Shown here: one piece after another, positions 14,001 through 25,520 of the stretch | Numbering within the stretch: the first letter of the stretch is position 1 | How the letters are laid out: each line of letters begins with the position of its first letter | Assembly: GCA_963693305.1 (NCBI GenBank) | Contig: OY855905.1 | Location: forward strand, 25,899,937 to 25,963,936 | DNA length: 64,000 nucleotides | Origin: Meandrina meandrites | Taxonomy: Eukaryota > Cnidaria > Anthozoa > Scleractinia > Meandrinidae | Reading direction: 5' to 3' | The notes under the pieces: model-generated | What the model was told of the DNA's origin: nothing | The model's input: only the letters and a program-made list of their open reading frames with translations | The model's database searches: none | Made by a program: the position numbers and the translations under genes

Positions 14001-15565
14001 TGTTGATGATGATAATGATGATGACTGGAAGATGTAATTCCAAGATCAAAAAATGAATTCTCCAGCATAAAATTACCGCACATTTCTCTCATAAGAAAGT
14101 TCTGAGAATTTAGTGATACATCAAGTGGACAAGTGTTTCTATTTTCGTCACTTGTTTGCTTCACAATGTATTGATAATGTAAAGAATAATTGGATGTTGC
14201 TCGATGCCAAAAATACAAGCTATAATTAAACGGTCTTGAATGATAGGCTGGTCACTATTCATTGACTTACGGGGCATTGAATGATGTGTCATAGTATCTA
14301 ACACTCTTCACATACAATGGTACTCCTTCACTGGCACTGAACACAACCCTCAATGTAACTTCCATACAAATCCGTTTTCATCAGAAAATGGTGTAACCTG
14401 GCCCATTAGAAATTAAGCCGTGTGACAACTGTCAGTTAAGGTGTGGTCTTTTGTCTGAGTTGTCATTTATATTTTTGGCCATTTCCCAGTTTTCATCTTT
14501 CAAGATCCTTTGTTAACTGACAGCTAAAAGTTTGGCGTTCTTTTACCAACCTTCCAGATGTCTCTTAAAATCTTGTCTGAACGTTGGGCCAGTGTTCAGT
14601 GAGAATTTCGGGCCATTGCGGATCAGTTGTGAACTTTTGACCGGTCGACTGTTTCCAGACTCTCTTCTCATGTTTAACTTGGTTGAACCAAGTGTATTGT
14701 TTCGAATTGTTAAGTGTTATATTAGTCCTATCATTTTTCCACTGCTGCCCCGGTTTTTATTTTCTTTCTGTTTTGTTTTCCCTTTAAAGTGTGTTACGAA
14801 GTGACGTGACGTTTCTTGCCAGGAAACTGTCCCAACGGGATTCGAAAATTTAGCGTACTATTTCCTCCAATCTCTATGCGTTATCACAACGGGTTAACGA
14901 AAACTTCAGTTAGTTAACCGAGCAAGGAGGCCACTGAGAAATAATTCAGTATGTTATTAATCAGAGTGTGAAAAATATTCCCTTTCTTTAGCGCCCCTCT
15001 CCATTAGTGTGATCTCACAGGTACTAACGAAAACCTCAGTTAAAAGAGCAAGGAAACCAATGAGAAATAAATAAGTATATAATTTATAAGTGCGTAAAAT
15101 AGATTCTCTATCTTGCAGCCCACTAAGTCCAAAAGATGCGTCTTTTACGAGAAGTACGCTGAAAACCACTACACAGAATTCCTTTCGGCTTACAACGAGA
15201 ACTGGACAATAGCAGTTTCCAAGAAGGGCACAATGAGGCCTGGACACAAAGGACAAAGGGGAAAACGAACCGTTCAGTTTATTGAGCGAGCTTCAAAGAT
15301 AATCATTCAAACAAAAAATGTCCAGGAGTCACTTTATCACGGACTTCGTGATCATATTGAACAGCTGCTGCGGGCCTACAGAGCTAAAGAAGGCGATAAC
15401 AATAAAGACAAGAGGAAAATGCCGCACCCTGGTTATCCTGAAACAAGGAAACGAAAAACCAAGATTAAAAGGAAAGAAAAGAAAATGAAGTTGCGATCTA
15501 AGAACAGGTTGCTAAAAATGCTTCGAAAAGAACAGAGAAAGGAAGAGAAGAAAGATAAACCTTGA
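11033..15565 (+). CDS. Fibroblast growth factor, FGF8/17/18 type (FGF-A), complete, five exons
   Basis: Secreted FGF ligand, expected to bind an FGF receptor with heparan sulfate outside the cell. CDS exons are 11033-11085, 11249-11288, 11380-11542, 12905-13011 and 15119-15565, all with GT-AG introns (163, 91, 1362 and 2107 bp) and an unbroken frame of 269 aa. The start ATG follows TCAAA and opens a hydrophobic signal peptide (about residues 1-27). The beta-trefoil starts near residue 58 (QLYSRSSRSHLRI) and includes GRDGDKYA and ESDNFGRVRIRG. It also has the FGF signature C-x-F-x-E-x6-Y at Cys128. There is an N-glycosylation sequon at Asn114 (NAT). After the trefoil comes an unusually long, Lys/Arg-rich tail to residue 269. 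Exon 4 is 107 bp, against 104 bp for the classical FGF middle exon. The phases 2-0-1-0 match the second FGF downstream. The acceptor at 11379 has a weak pyrimidine tract, so the start of exon 3 is the least certain junction. No close AATAAA was found; one lies at 16971. Confidence 0.9.
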
Positions 15566-17594
15566 GTATTGTTGTTTCATAAACTTATTCCACTTGTTTC
15601 AGCCTGTGCTTTAATTTATTCTCTGTAGACAATTTCCCGCCATGATTTTGTGACTATCCAAAATCATGGGACGTATTTTTTTTCCAATTCACACATCATA
15701 GAAAAAAATACGTGCCTAAGGGTTCCTAACTGTTATCTTGGACTTTGTCACGCCAACAATTCGTTCCGTCGAAAAAAGTCACACCAAGAAGTTCCTTTGT
15801 CTATTTGACTCGTCAAGCAATATTTATTTTCGACGAACAACACATCGGGTGAGACATGTGTGCGTGCAAAGCCACAGAAACAGCGTATAAAACAGGAATC
15901 CGATATGTGCGTGACCCCATATTCGGTCACACCTGAAGCATTGCTAAAAGTGTCGGTAACATAGTGTGCTTCAGTAATTTCAGGGAAGTCTTTACAACTC
16001 ATCTTTAAATTCGTTATTAACATTATTTTAAGTGTGGCTAAAAATAGTTGGAATAGTTTAAACTCAGAAGAACCCCTCGTTATAGCTGGATTACGTTTAT
16101 TATCAGTTTAAAATATATAACGAGCAGACGTTGCACCGAGACAAAATACAGGTCCGGCTGACGGCAGCGCAACCGCTGAAAATAGATTTGACAAAACGTG
16201 GAAGAACGTTGGTAATTCGCTTACGTTTCTGAATGACTAAAAGTAATCGCAAAACTAATCGCTTTGGCTGCAAAAAGTGCAGCAAGTCAGTCAGAACTCA
16301 AACGAAAAACTGGCACGTGGTGGTGAGAGTGGAAACTGTCGCTAAAGGTGACGCGTGGTTCGTCCGTTTTTGATTTTTGATTTGATTAGGTGAGCAGAGA
16401 CGACTTTTTGCTTTTGATTAGTGTGAGTACTTTGGACGAGTGTAAGTTGTTTTAAATCCAGCTCGGCCAAAAAAGGGGAACTAATCAAAATATCATGAAA
16501 CAGAGCCAATGCCGAAAAGTACGATTAGACTGCGACTTTGTTGTTTAATTTAAATTAAATCACTCGACACGAGGGAAGTTTTACCCTTGTATTTCAGATT
16601 GGGCTACAAAAGCAGAAATTAGCAAAAAAATAGTTAAACCATGATTGCTAGCTCGTACAAATACGTTCTTAGAAGAAATTGCTTTTGAAATAGCTTCACG
16701 AACAGCTTGTCATTACTTCTGAAAATTTTTATTTTTTTCTTTCTCTACACAAAAAGTGACTTCGCAGGCTGTATGAGTGAGTCACACTCAATCAATCACT
16801 ATATAGAGCGTTTTCACTCACGTGACCAACGGCCATATTGGTTTACTAAAACAAAAGACAGTTTTTGCATAACAATCAGTTTAATTCCCGCAGGAATGGC
16901 TTGGTACACCAATATGGCCGCCGTTTCTTTGATGGCTGCCGTGACGTCAAATGAAAACGCTCTATAACTCAATAAATATCAATGAGTATGTAATTCGACA
17001 TCTTTGCGTTGTTAAATAGGAATAGTCCGTTGTGATTTGTTGGGTGTACCATTTATTTTCAAGCAATATAATGCCGATGTTATTTTTTTTTTCCAGTTAC
17101 ATTGTATTATACAGGATTATGAATGTATGGCTTATTGATATAACTGTTTTGCTTTGTATATAATATAAATTCACTATAGAGAGTGACATCGGACACAATG
17201 TTCCTGTTAAAAAGCGACTCAAAGCAAGAGTAAACAATTTAATTTTTAATTTAAGTTACAGTTTGCGCTTTCATGTGTACAAAGTAGTTAATTTATCACG
17301 AGAATAAGGAAATAATTTGTTTCTTTACTTAATTTAGGCTTTTCTCCCCCCCCTCCTCCTCCTTAAACGGACGACAAAGTAAAAAGCTGAGAGGTTCACG
17401 CATGGACCGCTGCTAGAACGTAGACGGGACTAAAGGGGCCCCATAATGGAATATAAACTTCCTGACTTTGACACTGACTTTATTAGCTGATGTTAGATAT
17501 TATTTTCAAAGATGGTATTGGATAACTCGCAGAGCTTCCAAATTAGAGGACAAAAGGCAAAAGGTACGGTGGCAAAGAGGAAACACTCGAAATA
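15566..17594. other. 3' flank of FGF-A, no further gene
   Basis: This stretch holds the 3' UTR of the upstream FGF, an A/T hairpin at 15671-15713 (ACGTATTTTTTTTC against GAAAAAAATACGT), a 165-bp inverted-repeat element at 16802-16966 and an AATAAA at 16971-16976. The short open frames here have no recognisable features. Confidence 0.45.
16802..16966. mobile_element. 165-bp miniature inverted-repeat element
   Basis: The ends TATAGAGCGTTTTCA and TGAAAACGCTCTATA are perfect inverted copies, and a second inverted pair inside reads GGCCATATTGG and CCAATATGGCC. It carries no coding capacity. The form is that of a non-autonomous DNA transposon. The inner motif resembles a YY1-type site, and ACGTGAC and TGACGTCA motifs sit near the ends. 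Confidence 0.75.
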
Positions 17595-17657
17595 AATTAA
17601 ATTTATGATTTTCAAATCATAAATTCCATTTATTAGTTGAAACTAATAAATTTAATT
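17595..17657. repeat. AT-rich three-way (cloverleaf-like) inverted repeat
   Basis: The outer arms AATTAAATTTAT and ATAAATTTAATT enclose two adjacent perfect hairpins: TTTATGATTT with AAATCATAAA, and ATTTATTAGTT with AACTAATAAAT. It lies only 8 bp from the next inverted-repeat element. Confidence 0.7.
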
Positions 17658-17665
17658 GCGCTTTA

Positions 17666-17900
17666 AAGGCCGTTTACACGACAGAGAAAATTGGGTACGG
17701 ACCAGTCAAAAAATTGGTCTGGACCCTACCAATTTTGTAGAGAACGCTTATGGCCACGCGCAAAAATGACTGTTTCTCTACAAAAGTGGCCTGGTTTGGA
17801 CAACCTCGTTCCCAGGGAAAAGCCCTGGGAACGAGGTTGTGGTCCGGACCGATTTTTTGACGGGTCCGTACCCAATTTTCTCTGTCGTGTAAACGGCCTT
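17666..17900. mobile_element. 235-bp inverted-repeat element (MITE-like)
   Basis: The terminal inverted repeats are long: AAGGCCGTTTACACGACAG at the left, with its inverted copy ending TCGTGTAAACGGCCTT at the right, and a good match continues inward for more than 30 bp. TA flanks both ends. The middle holds a second palindrome, the CTCGTTCCCAGGG hairpin at about 17803-17839. There is no coding capacity. Confidence 0.8.
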
Positions 17901-20720
17901 TATTATTCTGCTTTGCAGTTTTTTTTTTCATACGACCATCGTAAATCCAGAGAATATCAGAACCAATCAATAAGACGATACACACCGGAACTGACTGACA
18001 TAAAACGGGTTGTAAATTATAGCGGCAAACGTTGCCAGAAAAGTAAACACATCATTACTTCAGAGTATCCGATGACCATGAGCAGCGCTTTTAGGGATGC
18101 GCTTTTTTATAAGTAAAGAGATTGCCGAATGTTTCAGAAAACAATGAAAAAAATGTTGAGCAACCGGACGTTACCCCTTTGTCTTTACTCTCATGTGTTT
18201 GCTTTCTTGTTCGCCGCGAATTTGGAACAGGCCGTGGGTGCACTGAAACCCAGAAAAATAAATACTTTGCGTAGGGCTCACTTCCTTATGATTTCGAACA
18301 AAATTCGGAAACAGTGCCTGTAATAGTCTAAATAAAATTTGACAAAGTGAGTAATAAGTCTTCACTTGAACTGATGAAATTCCTGACCTAAAACCTCTTG
18401 TCTTCAACACTGAATTGTAATTGGAATCGAAAGGCAAAGTAAATTTGGAAACAGCCGGTACATGCCGTCCTTCTTGAATAATGGAGTGCAACATCGATCA
18501 CAGCGCGCTTAACTCCACGAATCGCAAGAAGCTTCAAGAACTAGGTATGGGCAAGACACATGGTTTGCAAAACAAGCTATAGATTCAAGAGTGTATGGAA
18601 ATTAAGGTATGTGCTGCCAGCTTTCAGTGATCATTGTTACGAACTTTATGTAGCTGCGACCAAGTAATGAAACAGTCAAAATCTTGAAGTGACTTGGAAC
18701 ATACCCTAGTCAAATCATGTGACACCAATGAAAAGGGCGATGTATTCTTCAGTATTGGTTTGTGTTTCCTTTGCAGTATTCAACTAACGAGTCGCCGTTA
18801 CGCGCTTGGAACTAGACTTTCTAAAAGTCGTTCGCTTCTCGTTTTCGGTTTGGCAGTAGACCCGGCTCTGTGAGCTCGACCATGTGTGTCGACTGGTAGG
18901 CAAGTCTAGCTTGGAACAAGCTACGTCCAAATTGCGGCCAGGTGCCTGAAATCTTGGATCGACTTAGATCCGACTTTACTGAGTGGATCAAAGAAGATCG
19001 AAGTTGATACATGTCAGTTTTTGCAAGTAATTAAATAACAAAATCAGAACCGTAATTATATTGTTATACAACGCTATTTTCGAGCAGCTCAACAGCGCCC
19101 TACTGAATGATTGACCAATAGGCAACCGATAAAAAATGAATCATTTGCCAACAATTTAAAATGCGGTTATCACACCGCTCCCAAGTTGCATCCAATGCCA
19201 CTGGATGCTTTTGTTAGGACTATTGTTTAATGCTTAATGTGAGAAGTTGGGCGGAACAGTAGACCATTTCTTGATACAATACGACTTGTTTTGGACTGTT
19301 CGTTGGATTCAGCTTTGGTCCACTGAATGTATGAACATATGATCGATTTCGAAGTTTGATCCACGCTGGCGTGCATCCGACCACTAGACTTAATTACAAG
19401 TTTTACCCAGGTGTGTAACACTTTAAAATTTGTACTAACTATATGGTCGGGATCCGAGTTCATGCAATTGAATTTATCGCTTCCCAGTAGTTATGCTGTC
19501 GTCTTGGATTCAACTTAAAGTTGATCAAGTGTTCTAATATCGAACTTGAATTGATTTAACTCCGATGTTATGTCTCCATGGATTCGATGCGATACCACTC
19601 ATGAATTCAAAATTTCTCTTCTCAGCTATTTCTTTACTCGGTATAAAGACTTCAGAGATTAACACTAATCAATCAGGGAAAAGTAAGTCACTAGTCGGCG
19701 CTTGTCTTTGTCAGTGGATTCTAATTTTTAACGAGCCTGGGCAATTGCTCGGAATCCCGAAGTAGGATGGCAGGAAACGTTAAAGATCAATGTACAATAT
19801 TATGCACGAATTTATTTCAGTTGAAGTAAAAACGTCTTCTCAGATACCTTTAGTCATTTCTCCAGCCGCCAATCGTAAAATGTAAAGTCACAGCGAGAGA
19901 AAGCCGCTCTCATGCCATTCTCGTCCGAAAAGCTGCGATCCTTGGTGCTGACTAAAGGGATCGCGGCCTCAGAAGGCGAGACTAGGAAAATGCACGGGAG
20001 TTGGTCATCCTGCGGGTCAGTCGGTCTTACCATGGTACCGGCATAAATCACACGATAAACTCTATATGTTGCAATATGTGTGTGTATTTGTGGGGGGAGG
20101 GGGGAGGGGAAGCTGAATGAAAATCCTATATCCCTAGTAGTACATCTGCAAAAGAAACGCAACAAATAGATATCATTGCAACACTTTGCCCGCAAGCCGC
20201 TCAGTAATAATTCAACAGTACTTGTTTTTGTAACTCATGCGTTTTATCCAATTCAAACTCGTCTTGTTAAATTTGCTTTTCACCTTGTATTAACAGTTGA
20301 CTGTCCTATAATATCACACCGGTCTTATCTAATTTCCAAGCAAAAGGGTAAGATCAATTACCGGGCCTATTTCAGGAATACAACTCAAAAGCCATACCTA
20401 CAGGGACGGCACATACAAATAAAGCTTATAGAGAGGAGTCTAATATATCTTATGTTGGAGTCCTTTATAACTTATTTATATGCTTTATAGGGCATCCTTC
20501 GGACCACGTTCCCCGAAGGCTGTGTATACATTCGCCAACTTGAGTGAAGTGGGTGGATATTTATGTTGGCAAAAATACTTGGAGAAAAACTTTTGGTCGA
20601 CCTGTCGTGATTTTAACCGTCCACACTTTTTTATGGTTTCATCGGATTGGTTTCAAAACCAGCTGCATCTGTCAAAGCTTGAGACATGTGAAATGCTAAC
20701 ATGATAGATAGGTGTGTAAA
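17901..20720. other. Intergenic, no supported gene
   Basis: Open frames are short and show no domains. A frame that starts with ATG near 18481 encodes about 33 residues and looks mildly coding, but it has no splice or family support. Nothing else was identified. Confidence 0.4.
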
Positions 20721-20820
20721 GTTTGCGTCCAGCCAAGTGGCCAGTATCGCCGGAGCTTATTCCGGATTCAGTATGAAGCGACTAGGAGTATTTCTACTCC
20801 CCCTACATGGGCTGCTATAA

Positions 20821-21280
20821 TACACTCTTTTTTTGTATAAGAACGTCTAATTTTGGTGCCGAGGCTGAGCGTTCTTATTTTTTTCACGATTTGAGGCTGA
20901 AAATGTTCATAAGACGTTCTTAAGTTATATGTTGTAGTATTTCATTAAATCAATGCAGACGAAACCAGAAAACGTATCGAACAGCTTTGTTCGCTGAATA
21001 CGGTGTATCAAGTTGCTCTTGACATGTTTGCGCGGCCTGCTCCCTGTGATCTGGTGCCGCGGACAAATTCCTTTTAAGCACTCAGTTAACTACTGTTAGG
21101 CCGTGCAGTTTTGTATTTATTTATACTGCTCATTTTACAAAATATTAAAACAAATGGACAAAATAAAGATGTTCTCCGACTCTCAGCCTGGGGTATGTTC
21201 TTAGCATGTTCTTAAAATTTGGGCAAATCTCAGCCTCAACGTTCTTATAAAAAAGGTTCTTATAAGAAAAAAAGAGTGTA
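20821..21280. mobile_element. Inverted-repeat element with GAGGCTGA motifs (copy 1)
   Basis: The ends TACACTCTTTTTTT and AAAAAAAGAGTGTA are inverted. Sub-terminal copies of GAGGCTGA or its complement TCAGCCTC occur on both sides, each next to a GTTCTTATAA-type motif. It is inserted in the SINE body. Its superfamily is not known to me; the flanks would fit a TA target. Confidence 0.7.
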
Positions 21281-21358
21281 TAGCTAGTCCATCGCAGGAT
21301 TACCCCCAGCATTCTTTCGCCGGTACCCATTTATACACCTGGGTGGAGAGAGGCACTA

Positions 21359-21734
21359 CACTCGTTTTATTGTATAAGGATATATTTTATAAGGATATGG
21401 AGGCTGAAATTTGCGAAATTTTAAGAATATTTTAAAAATAAACCCGAGGCTGAGATTTTGAAAAGGATGTAATATTTTGTGTTGCAAATCTGTAAATACA
21501 ATACAATTATATGTTTTTAACTTTACTGTATAAAACTATTCCTTTCTCTGAACGCAATGCAGATCTAGACACCGAACACTAGCTAACACTTGTAAATACC
21601 TTCTAAAACGGAAATGCCATACGCTATAATTTAACAATAATACAAGAATATTAATTCAGCCTAACTTATTGGCAGAAAAATACGAATATTCAGCCTGGGC
21701 TGGAAAAACAACATTCTCATATGAAAAAAGAGTG
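21359..21734. mobile_element. Inverted-repeat element with GAGGCTGA motifs (copy 2)
   Basis: The ends CACTCGTTTTATTG and CATATGAAAAAAGAGTG are inverted. Inside are GGAGGCTGA, CGAGGCTGA and TTCAGCC motifs like those of the neighbouring element, so the two belong to related families. It splits the SINE between its TTGGGCAAG core and its body. Confidence 0.65.
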
Positions 21735-21852
21735 CATGAGAGTAGTGTCTTGCCCAAGAACACAACACAATGACCTTGGCGAGAGCTGGAACCCGCACCG
21801 TTTAATTCGATTCGGACTCCAGCGCGTTAACCATTGGGCCACCGCACCTCTC

Positions 21853-24800
21853 TGATAGATTCTTAAACTTAATATAAAATGCCCGTTTTGCGCACTCTAG
21901 GACCTCTAGATCCTCCTCCGACCGGACATGAGGGAGCGACGGAAACCGAACCCAAGATAGGGCGGACGGGCAAAATCACGTTCTTGTTTTTAATTCGACT
22001 TGTCTAGTACAAATCAGTTCTGATTTATCTGCAGTACGGATACGTCATAATTCCCATTGCTATTAAAATTGTGGCAAGTTTTGCAAGATCCAAGCTACTA
22101 CATTAATCTTGTAGATTGTATTCAGGAAATAAATAAACCGCCACAGGATTGAGCTTATCACTCTCCTGTGGTGTGCAAAGAGCAGAATTCTGTGCAGCAA
22201 AAGCAAAACAATACAATCTTTTTTATTCACTGATTGTTTTGATCATAAGAAGCACCATTGTTAGGCTGCACCGAAATGCATCCCAGATCAACCACCCGTC
22301 TCTCTTATGGTTGCACACGATGAGAGGTGGCTGCCGTCGTATTGTCTATTATTATTAAAGTTACAGAGCAACAAAAGAAAGCGATCCCAGGACTTACCAT
22401 TATTCTGGTTACTTGACGAAGGAAGCCTCATCTGGCATCAATTTCACAATTTTCCCTCAGGAATAAGAGCGGTATCAAGCAGTTGAAGCGCTGTTGTTTT
22501 GACGCAGGAGTTTGCACGAGCGCGCGCTTCCTTTCAACTGGAATGCTCGTATGTCCAACTGGCTTGTCAAGAAATACATGTTTTATAGCCCGGGAGATCA
22601 ACCACCCATTTGGTACATTGTTCTTTGATGATTAGCGGCAATCCACTGCGTTGCACAAGTGCGGACCAATGCACTCTAAAGACGTGTGGTTATATTAGTC
22701 AAACAACTTACCAAACAATGGCACAATTCTCCACAAAACGACCACAATCTCACTTTCTTCCAGCAGAGAGCCTTCCTATTGTAAACTCTTATACAGATTA
22801 AGTTTAACCGATGAAGGAGATTTTTAAACCATGAGATTTCTGGCAAAATCCCGAAAATTAAAACATCCTGTTGGTTATTAATAATGCCTGCGGCAAGTGA
22901 GATGGAAAATTCACGACTTCCTGGTTTTCTTTTTCCGACAATAGCCCACAATAAAGCGCGTGGCATGATAAACTCTTTAAACAGCTGTTAAGATATTTCC
23001 AATGTTCTGGAGGTTCCACGGACAAAAATCACTCTTATTTAGAGCTGCTGTGCTGTCTCGATGTATCTAGTTGAGCGATGGTTTGTTTCTTTCTATTCAC
23101 TTTCACGCCCGGGTTCCACAACAGAACTTAACTGTCGTGGAAATCAGAGGAATTCCTCTGCGTGGAAATAAAACTAAAGGGCTCTTTTATGAGGACAGTG
23201 CAATCAATGCTGATTCAATCTCATCTTGGGTGGCCAAACTAGATTTTTACAGTTCTTTGATAGCAAAATCTGCACTGAGAAACAATGGTCTACAACTGCG
23301 TCTAGAAAAGCACAGGTGCGACGCGTCAATGTCGGAAAGAGCAAAGGGATCCGGGAGTAAAGTACATTTGTCTGACAAAGTGCAGATTTCTCAATTAAAA
23401 ACCACTTCTTGCCGAAAAGCTTACATCATCACCATGTGTTTCTTGAGAGACAACTAGCTAATTGCGTGCCTTGCATGTGAAAGTCCAAAAGAAAAAAGAA
23501 AACAATTTGTTCTAACAGATGTACTTGTAATTCAAAAATTTTGTTCTTTTTTATTAGCATCGATCTATTGATTTATAGATCAGTTGCCGCATTTGTTTTC
23601 GTTTTAATGAAATATCGATATTAAATATTGTATCAAAACTGAAATTGTATTAGAAATCTTTGATGTACGATTAGGTGATATGGAAATACCTCAAAATAAA
23701 TTGTCCAGTTGTTGTTGTAATTGTTCAGTTAAGACTACAGTCAAGGATTAAATGACATACCCTGGTTCCAGAGGTTTGGTTTTTTTTGGCCCTATTCCCA
23801 AGTTTGAGCAGAGGAGCTGAGTGGTAAATTTTTTAAAAAGGGTTTAACGTTGTTTGACTCTTAGGAAATGATGGCAGAAGAAATCGACGGCTGATCGATA
23901 GAATGGGGCTGCTTTTGAGCCTTTTATAGCCTTTAGATCTGGTCTTAATAAACTGATTATTTTGGAAACTTTTTCTTCACAAAACTTTGATCAAGAACAG
24001 GGCTATGCAAAGAGAAAACTTTTGAAGAGGCCCAGGTGAGGAGGACGGACTTTCGGCTTTCAAAAGTACCCCAGAAAGATGCCCCCTGTCCCTACTCTAA
24101 TCCCTCCGGTCGACATGGTTGTAGTAATGGTGATGGGACTCAAATGACTCCAGTGAATTAAGAATCATTTTCATTTTTTTGTTTCCCGATTGTTAAAAGC
24201 TGATCGACCTTTGGAAGTACATATTTTATAAATGTCGGTATTATTCTGGTACGTTACAGGGCGTACACGTATCGAGTGTGTAAAAACAAGAGTGCTTTAA
24301 CACCGGAAATTGGAGTTGAAAAGGTTACAGATAACAAGGCTCGGGAGTCCTTCGGGAGTACCCTAATTGATCAAGAGGCTGTGTGAAAGTTTTCTGGATA
24401 AACACGAATTGAGAGAAATCTCCATGAGATTTTCCCCACATGTATATTCAAAACAGTCGCTCAACAGTCGAAACAATATCCTGCCTAATCCCATAAATAA
24501 TGAGACAACGACTTTCCAAACATAATGCCGGTCAAGTCTCCTAGAACTGTTTTTAATTTAAATTACTCTATTTCATATCTTTTTGTCATAAACATCGTCG
24601 AAAACATCTGGTAAACTATTTAGCAAAAAACCCGAACCGTTGCTTCAGGCATGTTTTTCCCGCAGTTTCTCTAGCTCTCCGCCACGTGAGAAAAATCGGG
24701 ACGGGATGTTTTTGATCAAGGCCGAATATTTTTCCGGTGGACCGAAGTGAACTCGGCTCTGTAAAGAAACGGGAAATGTGTGGGTGCACAAACGGTTTGT

Positions 24801-25520
24801 AAAACAGTCTAAGATAAATCACGAACATTTTTAGGTGTTTAAACTCATCAAGTGCTCCAACTTCAAAATGCAAGGCGATCAATTGTAAACATGGCCAACG
24901 ACTTTTAAAATCTACTTTTCTTTTAAGAGGTATTATTATCTTTTCGGGTGGTGGAGTAGTTTACTCGCTTTTTCTTATCGCAAGCCCGTCAAATGCACAT
25001 CTATAATTATGATCACAGCGATAAAAACAGCAAAACTTATATCGTAATTAAAGTGTCATTTGTGTCTTCAGATGAGCACACAATTATTTTACTATTTCAA
25101 ACCTTTGTGAACTTTCGTTTGTGGTACGACCAAACAAATATTTTCTTTCCTGTAAATCCTTACTAAGTTTACCACATATTCCGGGTTATTCTTTACCTTG
25201 GGTTTTAACTTTTGTAATTTTGGAATGCCGCCCTCGAAAATTATCCGAAGAAAAACAATTTGTCACACCACCCAAACAATAGGCAACTTTTCTCTCACTT
25301 CAGGGGTTAAACGTAACAGGACACCTTTGATGAAAATCCCACTGATATCGCTTCTCATCTGGGCTTCTCATTTACACTCGACACAGTGATAAAATGTCGG
25401 CAATACCTCCCACTTAAGGCCCGCAACGAGCAGTATAAAAGCGGGCAATTTGGAGAGACCTCGCTAGTTCATCTTAACATCGGATGTCTTTGCAGCCCGC
25501 TTGCATTCAACGACTCTACG
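21853..25520. other. Intergenic, upstream flank of the second FGF
   Basis: No gene is supported. Frames such as 23071-23457 (128 codons) have no recognisable domain. The 5' UTR and promoter of the FGF that starts at 25521 must lie at the right end; no core promoter motif stands out. Confidence 0.4.

Larger units (their letters stand above)
20735..21852 (-). mobile_element. tRNA-derived SINE, split into three by two insertions
   Basis: Read on the minus strand, 21852-21735 is a tRNA-like head with a Pol III A box (TGGCCCAATGGTTAACGCG) and a B-box-like GGTTCCAGCTC, followed by CTTGGGCAAGACACTACTC. The body resumes at 21352-21285 (GCCTCTCTCCACCCAGGTG to GATGGACTAGC) and again at about 20815-20735 (GGGGGAGTAG to ATAAGCTCCGG). 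The two gaps are exactly the inverted-repeat elements 21359-21734 and 20821-21280. The body resembles broadly distributed animal SINEs with a TTGGGCAAG core. This is recalled resemblance; the family has not been checked. Confidence 0.7.

Noticed and set aside
23071..23457. 128-codon open frame
   Set aside because: Starts with a non-ATG codon and shows no domain, signal peptide or composition bias.
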